DNA from: Prevotellaceae bacterium UBA1726
GTDB taxonomy: Bacteria; Bacteroidota; Bacteroidia; Bacteroidales; Bacteroidaceae
NCBI GenBank assembly: GCA_002316005.1
Contig: DCIM01000044.1
Span: forward strand, 1-19,196
Direction: 5' to 3'
Length of the DNA stretch: 19,196 nt
Below the pieces are notes generated by a model. The model made no database searches. It had not been told where the DNA came from and saw only the letters and a list, made by a program, of their open reading frames with translations. Positions 6,732 through 12,665 of this stretch are shown here, piece by piece. A program made the position numbers and the translations under genes. Each line of letters begins with the position of its first letter. Position 1 is the first letter of the stretch.

Positions 6732-9293
6732 ATGAAAAGAATCATCCTTTCTCTCTTCACCTTGGCACTTTGCGTCTGTTCGTTTGCTGCCGACCGTTTT
6801 ATTAGCTTCGACAATGGTGACATTCTTCTCTGCGAGAAAAACGAGACAGTAAAAATCTATGTCGATGATGCTGATAATTCTGCAGTTCGTATTGCGGCGC
6901 AGAATCTCGTCAACGACATCAAACGTGTCTGCGGGGCTAATGCAGTCCTCACAAACAATAGGAATGAGGCTCGCATTGTAGTGGGATCAATGGGTCATTC
7001 CACTGGAATTGATGCCTTTCTACAGCGAAATGACATCGACCCTAAGGAACTCAAAGGAAAACGCGAGAAATACATCATCACTATCATCAACAACCAGTTG
7101 GTGATTGCCGGTTCTGACCGCCGTGGTGCTGTCTATGGCATCTACGAATTGTCTGCTCAAATGGGTGTTTCGCCTTGGTATTACTGGATGGACACCCCTG
7201 TCAAAACTCATGACAAAATATATGCTCTTAACGGCAATTATACTGATGGCGAGCCTGCCGTTCGCTATCGCGGTATCTTCCTCAACGACGAGGCTCCTTG
7301 TCTTACTTCGTGGGTGAAGAACACTTTCGGTACCGACTTTGGCGGTCATGAGTTCTATGCAAAGGTATTCGAACTGGTTCTCCGTCTCAAGGGCAACTAC
7401 ATGTGGCCTGCTATGTGGGGTTGGGCATTCTATGCTGATGATGAACTGAACAGCAAGACTGCCGATGATATGGGCGTAATGATTGGTACAAGTCATCATG
7501 AGCCGATGTCACGTTCACAGAAGGAGTGGCAAGGACATACCGACAATCCTAACCTTGAAGCTCAGGATATTAAGAGTCGTCAGATTGCCGGCAACGGAAA
7601 GTGGGACTACTCTACAAACAAGGCCGAACTCGACTATTTCTGGTATGGTGGCGTTGAGCGTAACAAAAACACCGAGGATATCATCACAATAGGTATGCGT
7701 GGTGATGGTGATATGGCAATGAGTGAGGAGCGTAACACAAAACTCCTTGAGAGTATTGTGAAAAACCAACGCAAACTTATCAGCAAGGCTCGTGGCAAGG
7801 CTGCAAAGGATGTGCCTCAACTGTGGGCTCTTTATAAAGAGGTATTGGATTACTACGATGATGGAATGCGTGTTCCTGATGATGTGACAATGCTCCTTTG
7901 CGATGACAACTGGGGTAATGTGCGTCGTGTTCCTTCGGCAAAAGAGCGTCAGCGTAGTGGTGGATGGGGACTCTACTATCATGTGGATTATGTTGGTGCT
8001 CCTCGCAACTCTAAACTACTGAATGTCACCCCAATACAGAATATGTGGGAACAGCTCACTCTTGCCTACGACTACGGAATTGACCGTCTGTGGATTCTCA
8101 ATGTGGGCGACCTCAAACCTATGGAGTATCCTATCCAGCTTTTCATGGATATGGCATGGGATGTTAATCGCTATAAGATGCTCAACTCTAAGCAGTGCAT
8201 CAATCCTCTGGAGCAGCACACCATCGATTTCTGTGCTTCAATCTTTGGAGAGGAGAAGGCTATGGAGGCTGCCAGAATCCTCAATCTTCTCTGTAAATAC
8301 AACGGTCGCTGCACACCTGAGATGCTTGATGCTCACACCTACAACCTCGCAGAAGGCGAATGGGCTACAGTGGTTGACGAATACAAGACTCTGGAGCGTG
8401 ATGCTCTGCGTCAGTATGCCGAACTGTCTGCCGACGAGCGCGATGCTTATTTCCAGCTCATCCTCTTCCCGGCCCAGCTCATGGCAAATCTCCACGAGAT
8501 GTACTATTCTCAAGCCATGAACAATGTCCTTCACGATAAGGGTGATGCTGCCCAGAACGAATGGGCCGACCTTTGCGAAAAGTGCTTCAAGCGCGACGCC
8601 GAACTGATGCGCCAATACAACAAGGACCTTGCTGGTGGAAAGTGGGATGGCATGATGACTCAGAAACATATCGGCTATAAGATCTGGAACGACAATTTCC
8701 CTCATGACATGATGCCTCAGGTTTATCGCCTTGACAATGTCCAAAATATCTTCGACGAGGATGGTCGCAGATTTGTTGCAATGGAGGCTGAGCATTTCAA
8801 CGAGGCCTCTCACCCTCAAGAGGGTGTATGGACTATCATTTCGGGTATGGGACGTACAAAGAGTGCTGTTACCATCATGCCTCAGACTGCTGATGTGAAG
8901 GGGGCGTCGCTCACATACAAGTTCATTTTCAACCAGATGACAAGGGAGATTATCCGTCCAAAGATTCATGTCATCACAAAGTCAACGCTCGACTTCCAGA
9001 ACAAGGGCGGAATGACTTATTCTTTAGTGCTTGACGGTGGAAAGGCTGAAGTTGTCAACTTCAACTCTAACCTCAACGAGGCTCCTGAGAACATCTATTC
9101 CATCTACTACCCTACCGTTGCTGGTCGCGTAGTAGAGAAGGTTGTTGAGTTGCCTCTCGGTTCTTCTGCCGACGGCATTCATACTCTCACCTTCATTCCT
9201 AACGATCCAGGAATCGTTCTTGAAAAGATTATCATCGACTTTGGTGGTTACTCTCCTCAGTATCTCTTCGGCACTGAAAGCCTTCGCAAATAA
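6732..9293 (+). CDS. GH115 xylan alpha-1,2-glucuronidase, secreted
   Basis: The 853-residue protein carries a signal peptide (MKRIILSLFTLALCVCSFAA) and matches GH115 over its whole length, close to the usual 800-1000 residues. An N-terminal alpha/beta domain with RRGAVYGIYELSAQMGVSPW is followed by the barrel hallmarks RYRGIFLNDEAP (about 178-190), LRLKGNYMWPAMWG, GTSHHEPMSR and IGMRGDGDMAM. Beta-sandwich C-terminal domains begin near FVAMEAEHFNEA, about residue 680. GH115 enzymes release glucuronic acid or 4-O-methylglucuronic acid from internal as well as terminal xylose units of glucuronoxylan, unlike GH67. It lies behind the acetylesterase, and the two would clear side groups from the same polymer. 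All landmarks are intact. Confidence 0.95.
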   Translation: MKRIILSLFTLALCVCSFAADRFISFDNGDILLCEKNETVKIYVDDADNSAVRIAAQNLVNDIKRVCGANAVLTNNRNEARIVVGSMGHSTGIDAFLQRNDIDPKELKGKREKYIITIINNQLVIAGSDRRGAVYGIYELSAQMGVSPWYYWMDTPVKTHDKIYALNGNYTDGEPAVRYRGIFLNDEAPCLTSWVKNTFGTDFGGHEFYAKVFELVLRLKGNYMWPAMWGWAFYADDELNSKTADDMGVMIGTSHHEPMSRSQKEWQGHTDNPNLEAQDIKSRQIAGNGKWDYSTNKAELDYFWYGGVERNKNTEDIITIGMRGDGDMAMSEERNTKLLESIVKNQRKLISKARGKAAKDVPQLWALYKEVLDYYDDGMRVPDDVTMLLCDDNWGNVRRVPSAKERQRSGGWGLYYHVDYVGAPRNSKLLNVTPIQNMWEQLTLAYDYGIDRLWILNVGDLKPMEYPIQLFMDMAWDVNRYKMLNSKQCINPLEQHTIDFCASIFGEEKAMEAARILNLLCKYNGRCTPEMLDAHTYNLAEGEWATVVDEYKTLERDALRQYAELSADERDAYFQLILFPAQLMANLHEMYYSQAMNNVLHDKGDAAQNEWADLCEKCFKRDAELMRQYNKDLAGGKWDGMMTQKHIGYKIWNDNFPHDMMPQVYRLDNVQNIFDEDGRRFVAMEAEHFNEASHPQEGVWTIISGMGRTKSAVTIMPQTADVKGASLTYKFIFNQMTREIIRPKIHVITKSTLDFQNKGGMTYSLVLDGGKAEVVNFNSNLNEAPENIYSIYYPTVAGRVVEKVVELPLGSSADGIHTLTFIPNDPGIVLEKIIIDFGGYSPQYLFGTESLRK

Positions 9294-9305
9294 ATCCTTT
9301 CTTAT

Positions 9306-9893
9306 ATGAAAGTTCTCTTATTAAATGCAAGTCCACGCAGAAACGGAAATATCCATCAGATGCTCAGCGTCATACGCGAGGAACTGGAAGACAATAATGC
9401 CACCATCTTCTACGAAGAGGTGCGCAATCTTTCTGTCCGTCCTTGCGTGGCTTGCATGAAATGCCGCTCGTCTCATAACTGCATTCTTCCTGCCGACGAT
9501 GCACAACGAATTCTTGCGCTCATCACGGAGTGCGACGCAATCGTAGTGGGTGCTCCTTGCTATTGGGGCAACATGCCGGGACAGTTGAAGGTTCTATTCG
9601 ACCGAATGGTCTATGGTATGATGGGCGAAAACAGCCTTGCCATCCCTGTCCCTATGCACAGGGGAAAGAAAGCAGTGCTTGTCAGTACATCAAGCACTTT
9701 CTGGCCTTTCAACATCCTGGCAAAACAGACGCGTGGCGTAATCAATGCTTTGAAGGAGATTCTCAAATGGAGTGGCTTTAAGATTGTGGCTACCATCGAG
9801 AAGGGTGGCACATACAAGCATCCGGAGTTCACACCTCGCGATCGTCGTCGTTGCATCTCCGTTGCCAAGAAACTCCTCAAATCCCTCTCCTAA
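9306..9893 (+). CDS. Flavodoxin-fold NAD(P)H/FMN oxidoreductase, iron-sulfur-flavoprotein-like
   Basis: The 195-residue protein has the flavodoxin-like fold of the NADPH-dependent FMN reductase superfamily: the phosphate loop NASPRRNGN at residues 7-15, and GAPCYWGNMPGQLKVLFDR contacting the flavin. Four cysteines, C47, C50, C53 and C59, follow the CX2CX2CX4-7C spacing of archaeal and bacterial iron-sulfur flavoproteins that bind a 4Fe-4S cluster. There is no signal peptide, so it is cytoplasmic. Its ATG lies 12 nt after the GH115 stop, so it is probably co-transcribed with two exported CAZymes, which is an unexpected partner. The physiological substrate is unknown; it may be an unrelated redox gene that simply uses the operon. 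Confidence 0.85.
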   Translation: MKVLLLNASPRRNGNIHQMLSVIREELEDNNATIFYEEVRNLSVRPCVACMKCRSSHNCILPADDAQRILALITECDAIVVGAPCYWGNMPGQLKVLFDRMVYGMMGENSLAIPVPMHRGKKAVLVSTSSTFWPFNILAKQTRGVINALKEILKWSGFKIVATIEKGGTYKHPEFTPRDRRRCISVAKKLLKSLS

Positions 9894-9907
9894 TTCCCGC
9901 CACAGTT

Positions 9908-9927
9908 CCTTGCGTTTTTACGCAAGG
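9908..9927. repeat. Hairpin repeat, copy 1 of 3
   Basis: CCTTGCG and CGCAAGG form a perfect 7-bp stem with a 6-nt loop, 14 nt after the reductase stop codon. The same element recurs at 12028-12047 and 12635-12655, with the shared left flank CAC-N-GTTCC. No T-tract follows, so this copy is not an obvious intrinsic terminator by itself. Confidence 0.7.
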
Positions 9928-9951
9928 CTCAGTCCTCCGTGTTCTGCAAGT

Positions 9952-9977
9952 CCCCCTAAGCAGGGGGATTTAGGGGG
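9952..9977. repeat. CCCCCTAA/TTAGGGGG inverted repeat
   Basis: CCCCCTAA (9952-9959) pairs with TTAGGGGG (9970-9977). The internal GGGGG at 9963-9967 allows an alternative hairpin with the first CCCCC. It overlaps the 3' end of the DUF1232 gene and lies in the convergent gap after the reductase gene, where it could help terminate transcription. G-rich sequences of this look are common as small dispersed intergenic repeats in bacteria. Confidence 0.6.
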
Positions 9978-10414
9978 TCATCAACAATTTCCTCTGCTTC
10001 ATCAAACTGCATTTCCTCCTCTTCCGCCTTCTCTGGAGGTGCTATTGACGCCTTGAATTTCTCAAGTTCTTCTGCCATCTGCTTGATGGCAAAGCCTATC
10101 ACTGTCACATCATCCAGAAAACCTGTCAGCGGGATGAAATCTGGAATGCAGTCGGCTGGAACTACAAGATACACCAATGCAGCAACGGCCAGGGCAAGTT
10201 TCGACTTTGAATAATCTTTGTATGTACCATTGACAATTGCCTTTATGTACATACCAATAAGCTTCACGCTGTCTACTGCCTCCTCAAGCCCCTCCTTACT
10301 GGCAAACTTCATTGCGTTCTCTGCCAGTTCCTTCATCTGGGCAGGATTCCTCAGATACTTTGCTGATCTACGAAGCCACTTCGACTTGAATATCTTAATT
10401 ACATCTATACCCAT
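9956..10414 (-). CDS. DUF1232 (YkvA-type) small membrane protein
   Basis: I choose the ATG at 10414, giving 152 residues (MGIDVIKIFKSKWLRR). A longer frame opens at 10492, but the promoter lies between the two, at 10463-10493, so the longer start cannot be used from it. Residues 70-110 carry the DUF1232 signature: a hydrophobic helix, then VPADCIPDFIPLTGFLDD and a second helix. Residues 17-65 are amphipathic and helical, and the end is very acidic (EKAEEEE, DEAEEIVDD). The function of the family is not established; it is usually membrane-associated. The last residues (DPLNPPA) are encoded by the G-rich repeat at 9952-9977, so the tail may have been altered by a repeat insertion. Confidence 0.85.
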   Translation of the reverse strand: MGIDVIKIFKSKWLRRSAKYLRNPAQMKELAENAMKFASKEGLEEAVDSVKLIGMYIKAIVNGTYKDYSKSKLALAVAALVYLVVPADCIPDFIPLTGFLDDVTVIGFAIKQMAEELEKFKASIAPPEKAEEEEMQFDEAEEIVDDPLNPPA

Positions 10415-10462
10415 AACCAATGATGGCAGTATTTTATGTGTCGCCCGCACTGTTAGATGTTG

Positions 10463-10493
10463 CAAATGTAATGCTTTTCTTTGTATACGCAAA
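10463..10493 (-). promoter_or_regulatory. Promoter of the DUF1232 gene
   Basis: On the minus strand, TTTG (10493-10490) and TACATTTG (10470-10463) are separated by 19 nt, an excellent match to the Bacteroidetes consensus. It decides the start codon at 10414. Confidence 0.75.
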
Positions 10494-10547
10494 ATTTATG
10501 CCAAAAAATTCTCCCCTATTCTCTGTATCTGTTTGCCGTCGTGTTCA

Positions 10548-10609
10548 GCGGGATTTTATCCCGCCTCCTAAAATTCTTCTGTCCTGTGCGGTGGGAAATA
10601 TCCCGTCGC
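10548..10609. promoter_or_regulatory. Two tandem GGGA/TCCC palindromes between divergent promoters
   Basis: GCGGGAT-TTT-ATCCCGC (10548-10564) is a perfect 7-bp hairpin. GCGGTGGGA-AATA-TCCCGTCGC (10588-10609) is a 9-bp stem with two G-U type pairs. Both share a GGGA...ATCCCG core and their centres are about 42 bp apart, close to four helical turns. They lie in the 339-base gap between the DUF1232 and chorismate mutase genes, which otherwise holds only the two promoters. Neither is followed by a T-tract. They could be operator sites; no regulator is identified. Confidence 0.4.
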
Positions 10610-10693
10610 TTATCCAGCCCTCACCAATTGCCCGATCAAAAGTAAAAACTGTCATTTTTACATAAACCTTTCGTTCTTTTGCAAGATTTTTAT

Positions 10694-10701
10694 TAAATTT
10701 G
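10694..10701 (+). promoter_or_regulatory. -7 box of the chorismate mutase-aldolase unit
   Basis: TAAATTTG matches TAnnTTTG, 52 nt before the ATG at 10754. The -33 region is poor (CTTTCG near 10668-10673). The downstream leader contains AGAGAGAG shortly before the start codon. Confidence 0.5.
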
Positions 10702-10753
10702 CAACCGTTTTGCGTAATATAGTTATAAACAGTTAAGAGAGAGCTTTCCAAAA

Positions 10754-11062
10754 ATGACTCAAGAAATAAATAAAAAACTACCAGTTGAGTGTTCCGACAT
10801 CTCGGAGGTAAGAGCAGAAATTGATGCCATTGACAAAGAGATTATTCGCCTTCTTTCCACTCGTCTGTCGTATGTACGCGAGGTTGTGAAATTTAAGGAT
10901 GGTACTCCTGAGGGCATCGAGGCACCAAACCGCCGAAACGAGGTTCTCGAAACTCGCAGACAGTGGGCTGAAGAAGCCGGACTCAATCCTTCCGTGATTG
11001 AAGATATCTACAACCGACTGATTGATTATTTCATTGATGAAGAAAAGAAAAATAATAAATAA
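10754..11062 (+). CDS. AroQ-class chorismate mutase, PchB-like
   Basis: The 102-residue all-helical protein matches AroQ chorismate mutases and, from memory, aligns well with PchB, the isochorismate pyruvate lyase of Pseudomonas. R20 (in VRAEIDAID), R37 (in STRLSYV) and K48 (in KFKDG) line up with PchB R14, R31 and K42. IEAPNRR and RRQWAEEAGL also resemble PchB. At the position of catalytic Gln90 this protein has E97, as in yeast chorismate mutase, where a Glu is used. The likely reaction is chorismate to prephenate; lyase activity on isochorismate is possible but unproven. It is a free-standing domain with no fused dehydrogenase or dehydratase, and the aldolase gene starts 4 nt after its stop. 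Confidence 0.85.
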   Translation: MTQEINKKLPVECSDISEVRAEIDAIDKEIIRLLSTRLSYVREVVKFKDGTPEGIEAPNRRNEVLETRRQWAEEAGLNPSVIEDIYNRLIDYFIDEEKKNNK

Positions 11063-11066
11063 ATAT

Positions 11067-12014
11067 ATGTATAGAAAAGAAATCAAGGTGCTCGATTGCA
11101 CCATTCGCGATGGTGGACTGATGAACAAATGGCAGTTCAGCAAGGAATTTGTGAAGAGTGTCTATGACTCGTGTGTCGAAGCGGGTGTCGACTATATGGA
11201 ATTGGGCTACATCAGTAGTCAGGATCAGTTTCCACGTCCTGAGTTCGGACCATGGAAGTTCTGCGCCGAAGACGAGATTCGCGAAATCGTTGGCGAGAAT
11301 AATACAAATACAAAACTCTCAGTAATGGCCGACATTGGTCGTATCAAGTTCGACGAGATTCGTCCAAAGGACGAGAGCGTAATCGACCTGTTCCGCGTGG
11401 CTTGCTACGACTATCAGATTGACAAGGCCATCGAACTTGCTCATCATGTCATGGACAAAGGCTACGAGGCCACAATCAACCTCATGGCTGTGTCGAAGGT
11501 GAACGACAGGGCTCTCGATCAGGTTCTTGAGGATGTGGCAAACTCGCGAGTAGGTACATTTTATCTTGTTGACAGTTTCGGCAGTCTCTATTGTGAGGAC
11601 ATTCATAGCCTCATGGACAAATACATAAAGGCTCTCCCAGGCAAGACCATCGGTTTCCACGGCCACAACAACACTCAGTTGGCTTTCGCCAACACTATCG
11701 AGTGCATACGCTCTGGTGCCAACATGCTCGATGCTACAATGCTCGGCATTGGTCGTGGAGCGGGCAACTGTCCTCTTGAACTCCTTCTCTCATTCCTGAA
11801 GAATCCTAAGTACAAACTCGAACCTGTCATCAAGTGCATTCAGGACTACATCCACCCTCTGCAGAAGCAGATCGACTGGGGTTACTTCATACCTTACATG
11901 ATTACGGGTTCACAGAACGACCATCCTCGTTCGGCAATGGCTTGGATGGCAAGCGATCAGAAGGACGACTACCTCGCCTACTACGAGTCTGTAGTAAAGA
12001 ACAAGGAAATCTAA
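11067..12014 (+). CDS. HMGL/DmpG-type metal-dependent aldolase, substrate unknown
   Basis: I start at the ATG at 11067 (315 residues, MYRKEIKVLDCTIRDGG), 4 nt after the chorismate mutase stop. The frame is open to 11022, but that part overlaps the mutase gene. The protein is a TIM barrel of the HMG-CoA lyase/4-hydroxy-2-oxovalerate aldolase group. R14-D15 in CTIRDGG match the DmpG catalytic Arg-Asp, H198 and H200 in GFHGHNN are the metal-binding histidines, and GIGRGAGNCPLELLL matches the last barrel motif. The C-terminal part (about 250-315, with GYFIPYMITG and HPRSAMAW) is unlike the DmpG channeling domain, so it probably has no DmpF partner. It should cleave or form a carbon-carbon bond using a 2-oxo acid such as pyruvate. 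The tight link with a chorismate mutase suggests a shared pathway. Confidence 0.82.
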   Translation: MYRKEIKVLDCTIRDGGLMNKWQFSKEFVKSVYDSCVEAGVDYMELGYISSQDQFPRPEFGPWKFCAEDEIREIVGENNTNTKLSVMADIGRIKFDEIRPKDESVIDLFRVACYDYQIDKAIELAHHVMDKGYEATINLMAVSKVNDRALDQVLEDVANSRVGTFYLVDSFGSLYCEDIHSLMDKYIKALPGKTIGFHGHNNTQLAFANTIECIRSGANMLDATMLGIGRGAGNCPLELLLSFLKNPKYKLEPVIKCIQDYIHPLQKQIDWGYFIPYMITGSQNDHPRSAMAWMASDQKDDYLAYYESVVKNKEI

Positions 12015-12027
12015 TTCCGTCACGGTT

Positions 12028-12047
12028 CCCTGCGTCTCTACGCAGGG
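12028..12047. repeat. Hairpin repeat, copy 2 of 3
   Basis: CCCTGCG and CGCAGGG form a perfect 7-bp stem with loop TCTCTA. It begins 14 nt after the aldolase stop, the same distance as copy 1 after its gene, and ends 14 nt before the thpR start codon. Compared with copy 1, one stem pair is changed from T-A to C-G on both arms. Confidence 0.7.
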
Positions 12048-12061
12048 CCTTTCTCTCCCCC

Positions 12062-12556
12062 ATGCCTCGCATATTCATCGCCATTCGTTTCAACGACGAG
12101 TTCAAAAAGAGTCTCGTCTCTGTGCAGGAGGCCCTCAAGGAAAAGGGCGTCCGGGGAAACTACTGTTCGTGGGGCAACCTTCATCTCACTCTGGCTTTCA
12201 TTGGCGAACACTACGACCTTCCCGCCATCCGAAAGGCAGTCAGCGAAGTGGCATTCGAACCGTTCGGCCTCTCTCTGGGGCATCTCGGCTCGTTCCCTAC
12301 AAAGACGGGAGTCATCTGGTGCGGTGTAAAAGATTGTGGACCAGCAACTGCTCTCGCCACCCAACTGCGTGAGCGTCTCACAGCCCATGGGGTGGCATTC
12401 AGCGTACAGGGCTTTGTGCCTCACATATCATTAGTACAGAGTCCGTCTGCTATAATCACAGATATTGATGTGCCCGAGGCAGAAATACGGGTCGAACGGA
12501 TTTTCATTATGAAATCCGAACGCATCAACGGCGAACTTGTTTATTCCGAGATATAA
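12062..12556 (+). CDS. thpR: RNA 2',3'-cyclic phosphodiesterase (2'-5' RNA ligase-like)
   Basis: I use the ATG at 12062 (164 residues, MPRIFIAIRF), which gives the standard N-terminus of this family. The frame is open further upstream only by overlapping the aldolase. Both HxT/Sx motifs of the 2H phosphoesterase superfamily are present: H41-L-T43 in NLHLTLAFIGE and H121-I-S123 in FVPHISLVQS. SERINGELVYSEI is the usual C-terminus. Family members hydrolyse 2',3'-cyclic phosphate ends of RNA and can join tRNA halves in vitro. It is slightly shorter than many relatives (about 175-190). It probably shares the transcript of the aldolase; hairpin repeat copy 2 lies in the 47-nt gap, and two terminators follow. 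Confidence 0.88.
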   Translation: MPRIFIAIRFNDEFKKSLVSVQEALKEKGVRGNYCSWGNLHLTLAFIGEHYDLPAIRKAVSEVAFEPFGLSLGHLGSFPTKTGVIWCGVKDCGPATALATQLRERLTAHGVAFSVQGFVPHISLVQSPSAIITDIDVPEAEIRVERIFIMKSERINGELVYSEI

Positions 12557-12557
12557 A

Positions 12558-12589
12558 AAAAGGGGCGGAGAACCAACTCCGTCCCTTTT
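12558..12589. terminator. Bidirectional intrinsic terminator
   Basis: A 13-bp stem is formed by 12558-12570 and 12577-12589 around AACCAA. It has a GGGGCGGAG core with one G-U pair, A-tracts on the left and T-tracts on the right. On the plus strand it ends thpR. On the minus strand the same hairpin is followed by seven T and ends the GH3 unit coming from the right. Confidence 0.8.
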
Positions 12590-12634
12590 CTCTATTGCTT
12601 CTTCCCTATTCCATCACCGAAGCGAGCCACTGTT

Positions 12635-12665
12635 CCCTGCGCTTTTAACGCAGGGGCTTTTTTTT
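12635..12665 (+). terminator. Hairpin repeat copy 3, acting as plus-strand terminator
   Basis: CCCTGCG (12635-12641) and CGCAGGG (12649-12655) form a 7-bp stem with a 7-nt loop, followed by GC and eight T (12658-12665). It is the third copy of the repeat family, and the only one with a clear T-tract. It backs up the terminator at 12558-12589 and reaches into the last codon of the convergent gene. Confidence 0.7.

Noticed and set aside
8238..8969. 243-codon minus-strand frame inside GH115
   Set aside because: It is antisense to a clearly conserved GH115 region, and the translation looks like a codon-bias shadow.
10415..10492. 26-residue N-terminal extension of the DUF1232 protein
   Set aside because: The -33/-7 promoter at 10463-10493 lies within it, so the transcript starts downstream of that ATG.
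11834..12061. Upstream extension of the thpR frame
   Set aside because: It overlaps the aldolase gene in another frame and adds non-conserved residues before the standard N-terminus.
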